Source: Crassaminicella indica
Lineage (GTDB): Bacteria > Bacillota > Clostridia > Peptostreptococcales > Thermotaleaceae
Length of the DNA stretch: 64,000 nt
Direction of reading: 5' to 3'
Assembly (NCBI RefSeq): GCF_019203185.1
Contig: NZ_CP078093.1
Coordinates: 992,001 to 1,056,000, forward strand
Both the position numbers and the translations under genes were made by a program. The notes beneath the pieces are model-generated. The model did not search any database, had not been told where the DNA came from, and was given only the letters and a program-made list of their open reading frames with translations. Positions within the stretch are counted from its first letter, which is position 1. Each line of letters opens with the position of its first letter. Positions 11,534 to 27,945 of the stretch are shown here, one piece after another.

Positions 11534-11769
11534 TTGACATATATAATGATATATGTTATAGTAATATCCGTTGCTCATAAAAAGCAACCTTTTAAATCTA
11601 GAAGAAAATTCTAGTTGACTTAAGACAAGAAACGTGGTAAGATGATTCTTGTCGCCACTGAAGAGGACTACTAAAAAGCTTGGCAAATGCTAAGTAGAGT
11701 GATACAACAAATAAAAAGTTGTGGCAGTTAAAAAAAGTTCTTGACAGTGAGATAGAAAAGTGTTAAACT
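11534..11769 (+). promoter_or_regulatory. Three tandem promoters of rRNA operon 1
   Basis: P1: TTGACA at 11534, TATAGT at 11557. P2: TTGACT at 11615, TAAGAT at 11638. P3: TTGACA at 11741, TAAACT at 11764. All have exact 17-base spacers. P2, P3 and the sequence between them recur before operon 2; P1, the one nearest to consensus, is unique to operon 1. A TTGAAAACT element resembling an rrn antitermination box follows around 11812. Confidence 0.8.
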
Positions 11770-11883
11770 GATTAAGTCGCTAAACGGCGACCAAGTAAAA
11801 AGTTGATCCTTGAAAACTATACAGTATAAGAAATTAAGCCAGATACTCGTTATAAACGAGAAACGTTCAATTCGAATTCTTTT

Positions 11884-13418
<1,535 letters not shown>

Positions 13419-13549
13419 AGGCTTAACTTATACTGCATAGTTTTGAAGGATCAAACCTTCAAATAAGGGGCTACAGTGAAATAAATATTTCTGTAGTACT
13501 GCTTTGTACTTTGAAAACTGAACAATGCATATAAAATACAATTTTTACT

Positions 13550-16471
<2,922 letters not shown>

Positions 16472-16510
16472 AAAATATGCATTGTTTAGTTTTGAGGGTA
16501 TAATATAGTA

Positions 16511-16627
16511 ATCCAGTGGCAATAGCGAAGGGGTCACACCTGTTCCCATACCGAACACAGAAGTTAAGCCCTTCAGCGCTGATGGTACTTAGGCGGAGAC
16601 GCCTTGGGAGAGTAGGTCGTCGCTGGT
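16511..16627 (+). rRNA. rrf: 5S ribosomal RNA, operon 1
   Basis: About 117 bases, starting near CCAGTGGCAATAGCG and ending GTCGTCGCTGGT, with the typical ACACCTGTTCCCATACCGAA segment. Exact ends are uncertain by a few bases. Confidence 0.93.
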
Positions 16628-16636
16628 TTAATGAAT

Positions 16637-16673
16637 AATCCAAAACGAAGTAAAGTCGTTTTGGATTTTTTTT
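16637..16673 (+). terminator. Terminator of rRNA operon 1
   Basis: Perfect 12-bp stem AATCCAAAACGA / TCGTTTTGGATT (16637-16648, 16656-16667) with a T8 tail. Its sequence is unrelated to the operon 2 terminator, showing that the duplicated block ends at 5S. Confidence 0.92.
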
Positions 16674-16707
16674 GTACAAGATTTAGGTGCGAAAGTTGGG
16701 GGGCATT

Positions 16708-17505
16708 ATGCAATTTAGATATTTATCCGGTAAAAATTTACTTATTTTAGTATTCTTAATCTCCATTGTTTTGTCTAGTTGCTCATATAGTAAAAACACA
16801 AATACTTCTAGTAATGAGAAACAATTAACTTCAATCAAGAAAAAAGAAACAACTATTGAAAAAAAGAAAGTAGAAGATGATATAATATTTTTATTAAATA
16901 ATTATGAATTCAATCTTAATAAACCTTTTGAAGATAATGTACTAAAAAACTTAAATGCAAATGATCTAGCAATTTTAAGAAACTCAATCTATGCAAAATA
17001 TGGGTATATATTTTCTACAAAAAAATATAGTGATTATTTTTCTCAGTTAAGTTGGTATACACCAACTAGTAAGTATGCTGAATCGATGCTAACTAACATT
17101 GATAATGAAAATATTAAAAAAATTACTGACTTAGAGAAATGCTTAGAGAATTTACAGTTTAAGAGTAGTAAACTAGGATTTTCAATTACCTTTCCTCTTA
17201 ATTGGAAAGGTAATTATGAAGTTGTTGAGGATAGTATGGGTATTATTGTATACTTTAAACCTTCGAAAAAGATGGAAGCAAAATGCGGAGAATTCTTTAT
17301 TATAGTTAATACTGAATCAGAAAATTATTATCAAGATATATATGATACTATTGGAAGTATGAGGTTCTTTGAGGTTAATAACACTAAATACTTTATAGGC
17401 GTTCCAACTGATTTCCCTTTGCCTGATAACCATCCTGAAAAGGAATTGTTTATAAAAATGAAATTAGATATACCAGATATTTTAGAAACAATCAAACCTT
17501 TATAA
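16708..17505 (+). CDS. YARHG-domain lipoprotein
   Basis: Predicted lipoprotein of 265 residues: hydrophobic signal ending in the lipobox LSSC, then a Lys/Ser/Thr-rich linker. Around residues 92-140 the pattern LRNSIYAKYGYIF ... YFSQLSWYTP ... NIKKITDLEK matches the extracellular YARHG domain. The C-terminal part (about 155-265) is a separate globular region with no family I recognise. ATG at 16708 is preferred over GTG at 16687 because a G-rich Shine-Dalgarno (GGGGGG) lies 4 bases upstream. It lies between the two rRNA operons and directly follows the operon 1 terminator, with no obvious promoter between, so it may depend on readthrough. YARHG function is unknown. Confidence 0.8.
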   Translation: MQFRYLSGKNLLILVFLISIVLSSCSYSKNTNTSSNEKQLTSIKKKETTIEKKKVEDDIIFLLNNYEFNLNKPFEDNVLKNLNANDLAILRNSIYAKYGYIFSTKKYSDYFSQLSWYTPTSKYAESMLTNIDNENIKKITDLEKCLENLQFKSSKLGFSITFPLNWKGNYEVVEDSMGIIVYFKPSKKMEAKCGEFFIIVNTESENYYQDIYDTIGSMRFFEVNNTKYFIGVPTDFPLPDNHPEKELFIKMKLDIPDILETIKPL

Positions 17506-17559
17506 AATAGGATCCTTTATCCCTAAAGTGATTTTAGATTTAGTTTAATTTAAAAAAAT

Positions 17560-17602
17560 AACAGATCAAAGGCTTTTAGTCATTTGATCTGTTTGTTTTT
17601 CT
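17560..17602 (+). terminator. Terminator after the YARHG lipoprotein gene
   Basis: 11-bp perfect stem AACAGATCAAA / TTTGATCTGTT (17560-17570, 17583-17593) followed by TGTTTTT; A-rich on its left, so it may also stop transcription from the tnpA side. Confidence 0.8.
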
Positions 17603-17633
17603 TATTTGGGTTTGGATATATTTTTGAATGGTT

Positions 17634-17759
17634 TCAGATTAATAATTCATATTCTAATTCGTCTTTAAAAATATTATGACGATACATAGGACAGAAAACA
17701 ATATGATAATTGATGTTATATTTACTGTGACTTATTGTCTTGTTTTTTGTATTTTTCAA
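17634..17759 (-). pseudogene. tnpA: IS200-type transposase tnpA, 5' remnant
   Basis: Minus-strand frame from TTG 17759 to TGA 17634 gives about 41 residues; it includes ISHSKYNINYHIVFCPMYR, the typical start of IS200/IS605 Y1 transposases (the HxH and catalytic Tyr regions lie further on and are lost). The frame begins inside the ribbon-helix-helix gene and overlaps its 3' end in another frame, suggesting the two were once translationally coupled. Truncated at roughly a quarter of the usual 130-150 residues. Confidence 0.75.
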
Positions 17760-17880
17760 TGACATACTTCATACCTTCTTCAATTAAGTCATTAGCATTT
17801 GTTTTTAATTTGATAGCCAATATTTTGATTTCAGTGTATAAATCTTCGTCTAATGTAGTGTTAATATTCTTTCTTGCCAT
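17722..17880 (-). CDS. Small ribbon-helix-helix (CopG/Arc-like) protein
   Basis: A 52-residue protein starting MARKNINTTLDEDLY, then EIKILAIKLKTNANDLIEEG and MKYVIEKYKK: a beta-strand followed by two helices as in CopG/Arc repressors. An AGGAGG Shine-Dalgarno precedes the ATG. Such proteins bind DNA as dimers and often repress their own promoter or act as antitoxins; no toxin partner is present. Its place upstream of and overlapping tnpA suggests it belonged to the insertion sequence, perhaps as its regulator. The reading frame is intact while both neighbouring IS genes are broken. Confidence 0.8.
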   Translation of the reverse strand: MARKNINTTLDEDLYTEIKILAIKLKTNANDLIEEGMKYVIEKYKKQDNKSQ

Positions 17881-17901
17881 TTTTAAACACCTCCTAAACT
17901 A

Positions 17902-17944
17902 ATTTTAGCACATAGTTGACTATACATCAATGGTGTATTAAAAT
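17902..17944. promoter_or_regulatory. Overlapping divergent promoters of the RHH/tnpA and tnpB sides
   Basis: Plus strand: TTGACT at 17916-17921, 17-base spacer, TAAAAT at 17939-17944. Minus strand: TTGATG at 17930-17925, 17-base spacer, TAAAAT at 17907-17902. The two -35 boxes interleave. TACATCAATGGTGTA at the centre is a partial inverted repeat and a plausible operator for the ribbon-helix-helix protein. Confidence 0.6.
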
Positions 17945-17979
17945 AAACACATGGATAACAATGTTAAGGAGGTGAAAAT

Positions 17980-18096
17980 ATGAAGTTATCGTTTAAATTT
18001 AAGCCAAGTTTTACAATTAAACAGTTAAATATTATAAAGGGTTGCCTGTTAAGGTGGAAACTTAAATATCAAACCTCTCACGAAGCCACCGATTAA
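17980..18096 (+). pseudogene. tnpB: tnpB start joined to the element's 3' end (internal deletion)
   Basis: AAGGAGGTGAAAAT then ATG; the first 20 residues, MKLSFKFKPSFTIKQLNIIK, match the start of IS605-family TnpB (OrfB). The frame then runs into sequence resembling the tnpB 3' end and right-end hairpin and stops after 38 codons. About 1 kb encoding the RuvC-type nuclease is missing. The remaining 3' part corresponds to where TnpB guide (omega) RNAs are encoded. Confidence 0.7.
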
Positions 18097-18257
18097 TGTC
18101 TCGGTGGTAATTCACAAAAAGATAAAGAAGATTTAGGATTATAAAAAATAGATAAAATATTATTTCGACATGGGATATGTGATTACCTTTAGTAATTTTG
18201 GTTATCATTCTGAAAAATAATTATTCAAAAAAAGAATAAACGATTTAAAAATTCTAG

Positions 18258-18412
18258 TTGACTTAAGACAATAAACGTGGTAAGATAATTCTTGTCGCTA
18301 CTGAAGAGAACTATTAAAAAGCTTGGTAAATGCTAAGTAGAGTGATACAACAAATAAAAAGTTGTGGCAGTTAAAAAAAGTTCTTGACAGTGAGATGAAA
18401 AAGTGTTAAACT
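18258..18412 (+). promoter_or_regulatory. Two tandem promoters of rRNA operon 2
   Basis: TTGACT at 18258 with TAAGAT at 18281, and TTGACA at 18384 with TAAACT at 18407, both with 17-base spacers. They correspond to P2 and P3 of operon 1 with a handful of substitutions; P1 has no counterpart here. Confidence 0.78.
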
Positions 18413-18528
18413 GATTAAGTCGCTAAACGGCGACTGAGTAAAAAAAGTTGATCTTTGAAAACTATACAGTATAAGAAATTAAGCCAGATACTCGTTATAA
18501 ACGAGAAACGTTCAATTCGAATTCTTTT

Positions 18529-20063
<1,535 letters not shown>

Positions 20064-20194
20064 AGGCTTAACTTATACTGCATAGTTTTGAAGGATCAAA
20101 CCTTCAAATAAGGGGCTACAGTGAAATAAATATTTCTGTAGTACTGCTTTGTACTTTGAAAACTGAACAATGCATATAAAATACAATTTTTACT

Positions 20195-23116
<2,922 letters not shown>

Positions 23117-23155
23117 AAAATATGCATTGTTTAGTTTTGAGGGTATAATATAATA

Positions 23156-23272
23156 ATCCAGTGGCAATAGCGAAGGGGTCACACCTGTTCCCATACCGAA
23201 CACAGAAGTTAAGCCCTTCAGCGCTGATGGTACTTAGGCGGAGACGCCTTGGGAGAGTAGGTCGTCGCTGGT
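23156..23272 (+). rRNA. rrf: 5S ribosomal RNA, operon 2
   Basis: Identical to the operon 1 5S as far as compared. The 23S-5S spacer differs by one base (G at 16508, A at 23153). Confidence 0.93.
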
Positions 23273-23274
23273 TT

Positions 23275-23312
23275 GAAAACTCACAGCGAATGAATTTCGT
23301 TGTGAGTTTTTT
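23275..23312 (+). terminator. Terminator of rRNA operon 2
   Basis: AAAACTCACA / TGTGAGTTTT stem with an inner CGAA/TTCG extension and T-run, immediately after 5S. Unlike the operon 1 terminator in sequence. Confidence 0.9.
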
Positions 23313-23362
23313 ACATATAAGAAAATATGTTCTTTTTATTTTCCATTCTAAAATTGTTTATC

Positions 23363-23600
23363 TATAGATAAACAACATCAACATTAAAAAAGAAATATAT
23401 AAAGATAAGTGAATGACTTCGATAACTTTTGTAAAAAAACTTACTGAAATTTCATGAAAAATACGTTAAGAACCTTCATTGTTTGAACGAAGTGAGTTTT
23501 GAAGGTTTAGTATTTTTTCATGGAATGAAGTTTTGTTTTTTCAAAAGTTATCTGGAATGAACTATCTTTTATATTTCATTTTGAAGTTGTTTGCCTATAG
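23363..23600 (-). repeat. Repeat family copy B (inverted relative to A and D)
   Basis: Reverse-complement match to copies A and D across the full length: starts TATAGATAAACAACATCAA, contains GTTTGAACGAAGTGAG, ends TTGAAGTTGTTTGCCTATAG. Just left of it, GTTTATC mirrors the terminus again (GTTTATCTATAGATAAAC). With copy A it brackets the two rRNA operons. Confidence 0.85.
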
Positions 23601-23626
23601 AAAAATTTGGGATTGTTTCTCACGTA

Positions 23627-23734
23627 TTTACACATTTTTTTTATGATGATATAATAAGAAATACTTGTAGGCATGAGAGTTTGAGAGCTGCACTAGTTAA
23701 CCTATGACGATAGGTTTAGCGCTGTGCTTTTTTT
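23627..23734 (+). promoter_or_regulatory. Promoter and GlpP-type antitermination leader 1 (glpP1)
   Basis: TTTACA at 23627 and TATAAT at 23650 (17-base spacer). The leader begins near 23669 with GGCATGAGAGTTTGAGAGC, followed by a terminator hairpin whose upper stem is AACCTAT/ATAGGTT and lower part GCAC/GTGC, then T7. The same arrangement precedes glpP2, glpT and the G3P dehydrogenase operon. GlpP with G3P is known to relieve termination in glp leaders of Bacillus. Confidence 0.75.
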
Positions 23735-23766
23735 GTTGAAAGCTATTTATTTGAGGAGAGATTTTA

Positions 23767-24333
23767 TTGAATAAGAAATTTTATGATAGAGTAGGAGCAA
23801 GTCCCATTATTGCAGCAGTAAATAGTATGGAGAAATTGGATATAGCTATTAAATCACCTTGTGAGATTATATTTTTATTAACAGGAAATATTTTCAACTT
23901 AAAAAGTATTATAGATAAAGTAAAAGGTCAAGGAATGAATATATATGTACATATTGACCTTATGGAAGGATTTTCAAAGGATACGGTTGCATTAAATTAT
24001 ATTTATGAAAATATGAAGCCTGATGGAATTATTACTACAAAGAGTAGTATTGTTAAAAAGGCAAAAAGCATGAATATATTTGTTATACAAAGACTTTTTA
24101 TATTAGATTCTTTATCTCTTGAGACAGGAATTAATTCAGTAAAAGCTACAAGACCTGATGCAATAGAAGTTATGCCTGGAATTATGCCAAAAATTATTAA
24201 GAATGTATATGATAAAACAAGGATTCCTGTTATTGCAGGTGGATTGATAAATGATAAAGAGGATGTAATAGGAAGTCTTAAGGCTGGAGCTATAGGAATA
24301 TCAACTAGTAGAAAAGAGATTTGGGATATGTAA
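23767..24333 (+). CDS. glpP: Glycerol-3-phosphate-responsive antiterminator, paralogue 1
   Basis: GlpP-family RNA-binding antiterminator of 188 residues, a TIM-barrel-like fold: ASPIIAAVNSMEKLD at the N-terminus, YVHIDLMEGFSKD near 58-70, PDGIITTKSS near 88-97, and a C-terminal PVIAGGLINDKEDV with GAIGISTS, which resembles a phosphate-binding loop. In the known system it binds G3P and prevents termination in glp leader RNAs. The start is TTG with GAGGAG upstream. Its own mRNA carries the leader it probably recognises, giving positive autoregulation. It sits just before pyk and far from the other glp genes. A second, clearly homologous copy is at 31875. Confidence 0.92.
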   Translation: MNKKFYDRVGASPIIAAVNSMEKLDIAIKSPCEIIFLLTGNIFNLKSIIDKVKGQGMNIYVHIDLMEGFSKDTVALNYIYENMKPDGIITTKSSIVKKAKSMNIFVIQRLFILDSLSLETGINSVKATRPDAIEVMPGIMPKIIKNVYDKTRIPVIAGGLINDKEDVIGSLKAGAIGISTSRKEIWDM

Positions 24334-24439
24334 AAATCAATTGCTGTAATATTAATGGTTTATAATATTTTTTATATAACTTATACAAATATAAGTGGAT
24401 CACACACAAGCTTATGCAAAATGAAAGGAGATCTGTTTT

Positions 24440-26197
24440 ATGAAAAAAACGAAAATTGTATGTACCATTGGACCTGCAAGTGAGAAGAAAGAGATATTAA
24501 AAGAGCTTATTAAAAATGGGATGAACGTGGCGCGTTTAAATTTTTCCCACGGAAGTCATGATGAGCATCAAAAGAGAATTGATACAATAAAGGAAGTAAG
24601 AGAGGAATTAGGCATACCTGTAGCTATATTATTAGATACAAAAGGACCTGAAATTAGGACTGGAAATTTTAAAAATGGAGAAGCTTTTTTAAATGAAGGA
24701 GAATTATTTACATTAACAACAAGAGAAGTTCTTGGAGATGTAACTATTGGAAGTATTACATATAAAGAACTGCCTAAAGATGTAAAATCAGGAGATACAA
24801 TTCTTATTGATGATGGTTTAGTAGAATTAGAAGTTTTAGAAATTTGTGATGGAACAGATATAAAATGTAAGATTAAAAATTCAGGTATGATTAAAAATCA
24901 TAAGGGCGTAAATGTACCTGGAGTAAAAATCAATCTTCCTGCTTTAACACAGAAAGACAAGGATGATATTATTTTTGGAATTAAAAATGGCATTGATTTT
25001 ATTGCTGCTTCTTTTGTAAGAAAGGCAGAAGACGTACTTGCAATAAGAAAGGTTTTAGAAGAACATAATGCAGAGGATGTTCAAATCATCTCAAAGATTG
25101 AAAATCAGGAAGGCGTAGATAATATAGATAAGATTATTGAAGTATCTGATGGAATAATGGTTGCTAGAGGAGATCTAGGTGTTGAGATTCCAACAGAACA
25201 GGTTCCACTTGCTCAGAAAATGATGATTCAAAAATGTAATAGTGTAGGAAAACCAGTTATTACAGCTACACAAATGTTAGATTCTATGATTAGAAATCCA
25301 AGACCTACTAGAGCAGAAGTAACAGATGTTGCGAATGCTATATTTGATGGTACGGATGCGATTATGTTATCTGGAGAGACAGCTGCTGGAAAATATCCTA
25401 TTGAAGCTGTAAAGACTATGGCAAATATTGCAAAAACTACAGAGAATGCATTAGATTATGAATCAATTCTTAGAGAAAAGAGTGTAGGAAAAAATATAAG
25501 TATTACAGATGCAGTGAGTCATGCAACTTGTACAAGTGCACAGGATTTAGGTGCCTCAGCAATTATTACAGCTACTTCATCAGGACATACTGCAAGAATG
25601 GTATCAAAATTTAGACCAAAGGCACCTATTATTGCAGCTACTACAAATGAAAAGGTTGAAAGAAGACTATTATTAAACTGGAACGTATATCCTATTATGA
25701 CAGATGAAGGAGATTCAACAGATGAGATATTCGACCTTTCGGTAAAAAAAGCATTAGAAGCAGAATATATAAAAGCAGGAGATTTAGTAATCATTACAGC
25801 AGGAGTTCCTGTAGGTGTTGCAGGTAGCACTAATACAATTAAAGTTCATATAGCAGGCGAAGTACTTCTTAAAGGAATGGGAATCGGAAGAAAATTAGAA
25901 TCAGGAAATGTATGCATAGCAAATAATGTTAAAGAAGCAGAGGAAAAATTTAAAGAAGGAGATATTTTAGTTACTATAGCAACAGATAAAGATATGGTAC
26001 CATATATAGAAAAAGCTTCTGCGATTGTTGTAGAAGAAGGAGGACTAACTTCTCATGCTGCTGTTGTAGGATTAAATTTAGAAAAGCCAGTTATTGTTGG
26101 AGCGAAGAATGCTACAAAAGTATTAAAGGATGGACAAGTAGTAACTGTAGATGGTGCAAGTGGTCAAGTATATAGTGGAAAAATAAATATATTATAA
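24440..26197 (+). CDS. pyk: Pyruvate kinase with C-terminal PEP-utiliser domain
   Basis: Converts phosphoenolpyruvate and ADP to pyruvate and ATP. The catalytic barrel is marked by VCTIGPAS at the start, LDTKGPEIRTG near 73-83, IISKIENQEGVDN near 216 and the signature MVARGDLGVEIP near 240. The C-terminal ~80 residues hold the extra domain common in Bacillus/Clostridia enzymes, with GGLTSHAAVVG (swivelling phosphohistidine-like motif). Length 585 fits this long form. AAAGGAG precedes ATG. Its terminator hairpin has been split from its T-run by the insertion sequence just downstream. Confidence 0.97.
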   Translation: MKKTKIVCTIGPASEKKEILKELIKNGMNVARLNFSHGSHDEHQKRIDTIKEVREELGIPVAILLDTKGPEIRTGNFKNGEAFLNEGELFTLTTREVLGDVTIGSITYKELPKDVKSGDTILIDDGLVELEVLEICDGTDIKCKIKNSGMIKNHKGVNVPGVKINLPALTQKDKDDIIFGIKNGIDFIAASFVRKAEDVLAIRKVLEEHNAEDVQIISKIENQEGVDNIDKIIEVSDGIMVARGDLGVEIPTEQVPLAQKMMIQKCNSVGKPVITATQMLDSMIRNPRPTRAEVTDVANAIFDGTDAIMLSGETAAGKYPIEAVKTMANIAKTTENALDYESILREKSVGKNISITDAVSHATCTSAQDLGASAIITATSSGHTARMVSKFRPKAPIIAATTNEKVERRLLLNWNVYPIMTDEGDSTDEIFDLSVKKALEAEYIKAGDLVIITAGVPVGVAGSTNTIKVHIAGEVLLKGMGIGRKLESGNVCIANNVKEAEEKFKEGDILVTIATDKDMVPYIEKASAIVVEEGGLTSHAAVVGLNLEKPVIVGAKNATKVLKDGQVVTVDGASGQVYSGKINIL

Positions 26198-26211
26198 ATA
26201 AAGCATAAAAA

Positions 26212-26237
26212 GAGAGTATACAAAATGGTATACTCTC
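26212..26237. repeat. Left 26-bp direct repeat (IS target duplication, pyk terminator hairpin)
   Basis: GAGAGTATAC-AAAAT-GGTATACTCTC hairpin, repeated exactly at 27807-27832. In this copy the hairpin is followed by insertion-sequence DNA, so the T-run of the terminator is absent. Confidence 0.85.
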
Positions 26238-27695
26238 AGGTTGCTGACAAACCATTGAAAAATTTCAGTGGTTTGTCTTTTTTAAATATAAAATAAGCGT
26301 AGCTTAATATTTTATGAGAATAATCATTCAAAAAAGAATTAAAAGATAGAGATGATAGTATCATCGCTATCTTTTTCATATTTTGTACTGCTGCTGTCAT
26401 AAGACATTGTTCTTTGACTTTCTCAATTCCGCGAAAGCGGGCATAGCGAAGCCCATGCAGTTGTTTAGCATCTGCAAAGCTTCGCTCAACGGTTTCTTTT
26501 CTTCTCTTGTAAATCCGCTTCCCTAACTGATCGTACATAGTAAACCTTTTAACTTTATCTTTATATTTTTCCCATACATGGAGTCTAATTGTTCTAGTTT
26601 CATTACCATCATATAAGCATTTTTCTTTATATGGACACTCAGAGCAATTATTTTTATCACTGATATATTCCCTATAACCCTGACGGGTAGTAGTTTTATA
26701 ATGCATTGGATAAAGATTTGGGCACATTATAACATCCCATTCATCAACATATTGAAATCTATTTTTTGTAAACTTTCCTTTTTTATGTGGTCCAAGTCTG
26801 TAACCTATAGCACCCTGTATATTTCTATCATTTAAACCTTTACAAATTGGAGCAGTAAAATATCCAGCATCAAGTCCTACAAATTTCACCTCAAAACCAT
26901 ATTTTTCAATTTGTTCATCTAATATTTGAAGATAAGGTGTTGCATCATTAATATTACCAGGAGTAACATTAACACCTGTAATAATGTTATTCTCTGCATC
27001 CACCGTTCTGTGTTCTAGATAGAAGAAACCTTTGGGTTTTCTATCTCTATGCATAAAACCACTGTCAGGATCTGTAATGCTAGATTTAATTCTCTTTATT
27101 TCTGGCTCATGTTCTTTTTTTTTAGAGGTTTTTTACCATGATTTATTCTATCTTCATTAATTGCATTTTCTAAATCATCAACATATTCTTTTACTTCAAC
27201 TTTAATATATTTTTCTTCATACTTATTTTTATTAGCATTAGCTTTAAGATGAGTAGAATCAGTGTATAGTATTTTACCCAATACCAAATTATTATCTATT
27301 GCTTGTTTCACTATATTTGAAAAAATTTTTTCAAATATATCAGTACCTGTAAATCTACGTCTTCTATTTTGACTAATAGTAGAATGATGAGGAATCTCAT
27401 CAGTAATTCCATAACCTAAAAACCATCTATAAGCAATATTATATTTGATTTCTTCCATTAATCTCCTTTCGGAGCGAATACCATAAAGATATCCAATAAA
27501 CATCATCTTAAATAAAACAACTGGATCAATAGATGGTCTTCCATTATCTAAACAATACTTATCTTCTACTAAATCATATATAAATGAAAAGTTAATATAT
27601 TTATTGATTTTTCTAAGCAAATGATCTTCAGAAACTAGGTTCTCAATCATAACAGTTTCAATTCTATTTTGGTATCCATTATTCTTAGTTAACAA
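26236..27695 (-). pseudogene. IS1182-family transposase, frame interrupted at an A9 run
   Basis: N-terminal part (27695 to 27096): DUF772-type region with LDNGRPSIDPVVLFKM, LMEEIKYNIAYRWFLG and the DSTHLKANANK Asp motif. C-terminal part (26236 region): [31 protein letters not shown] and [20 protein letters not shown] with the DDE glutamate. Between them the frame changes at nine consecutive A (27115-27123); reading one base back there continues through [20 protein letters not shown] into the second part. The run contains the A-AAA-AAG slippery pattern, so productive -1 slippage cannot be excluded. The TGA stop straddles the IS/target junction. IS1182 relatives normally have a single frame, so a damaged gene is the simpler reading. 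Confidence 0.75.
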
Positions 27696-27806
27696 TACAA
27701 TCAGTCCCTTCGGGAAATTATTCTATATATATTTATTCTACATAAAAAGCGAAAATCCTTTTTGAAAAAAAAGAATTCTCGCTTTTTTATACTTTGTCAA
27801 CAGTCT
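26238..27806 (-). mobile_element. IS1182-type insertion sequence, about 1.57 kb
   Basis: Bounded by exact 26-bp direct repeats. Imperfect terminal inverted repeats: AGGTTGCTGACAAA at the left and AGACTGTTGACAAA (read inward) at the right, 11 of 14 matching. Carries one transposase gene on the minus strand, split into two frames. It interrupts the pyk terminator. Confidence 0.85.
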
Positions 27807-27832
27807 GAGAGTATACAAAATGGTATACTCTC
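27807..27832. terminator. Right 26-bp direct repeat, intact terminator with T-run
   Basis: Second copy of the GAGAGTATAC/GTATACTCTC hairpin, here followed by TTTTT as in the presumed original pyk terminator. Confidence 0.8.
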
Positions 27833-27945
27833 TTTTTAAAGCAAAAGACTTAATAAATTTCAGTTGCTTGTATTAGTGGTATTTCACATGATAAAATAAT
27901 ATTGGAAAAATATACAAAGAATGGACATGATTAAGGTGAATTTTT

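Larger units (their letters stand above)
17634..18115. mobile_element. Decayed IS200/IS605-type element between the rRNA operons
   Basis: Contains, outward from one shared promoter region, a ribbon-helix-helix gene overlapping a truncated tnpA on the minus strand and a tnpB start on the plus strand fused directly to an IS605-like right end. The right end shows the hairpin CCACCGA/TCGGTGG (18086-18092, 18101-18107) and stops at TTCAC (18111-18115). Most of both transposition genes is missing, so it cannot move itself. The position of the left end is not recognisable. Confidence 0.75.

Noticed and set aside
24334-24439. Riboswitch or leader before pyk
   Set aside because: Only a short AT-rich interval without T-run hairpin or conserved riboswitch motif.
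25519-25830. 103-codon minus-strand ORF inside pyk
   Set aside because: It is a complementary-frame shadow of a strongly conserved enzyme, with no ribosome site.
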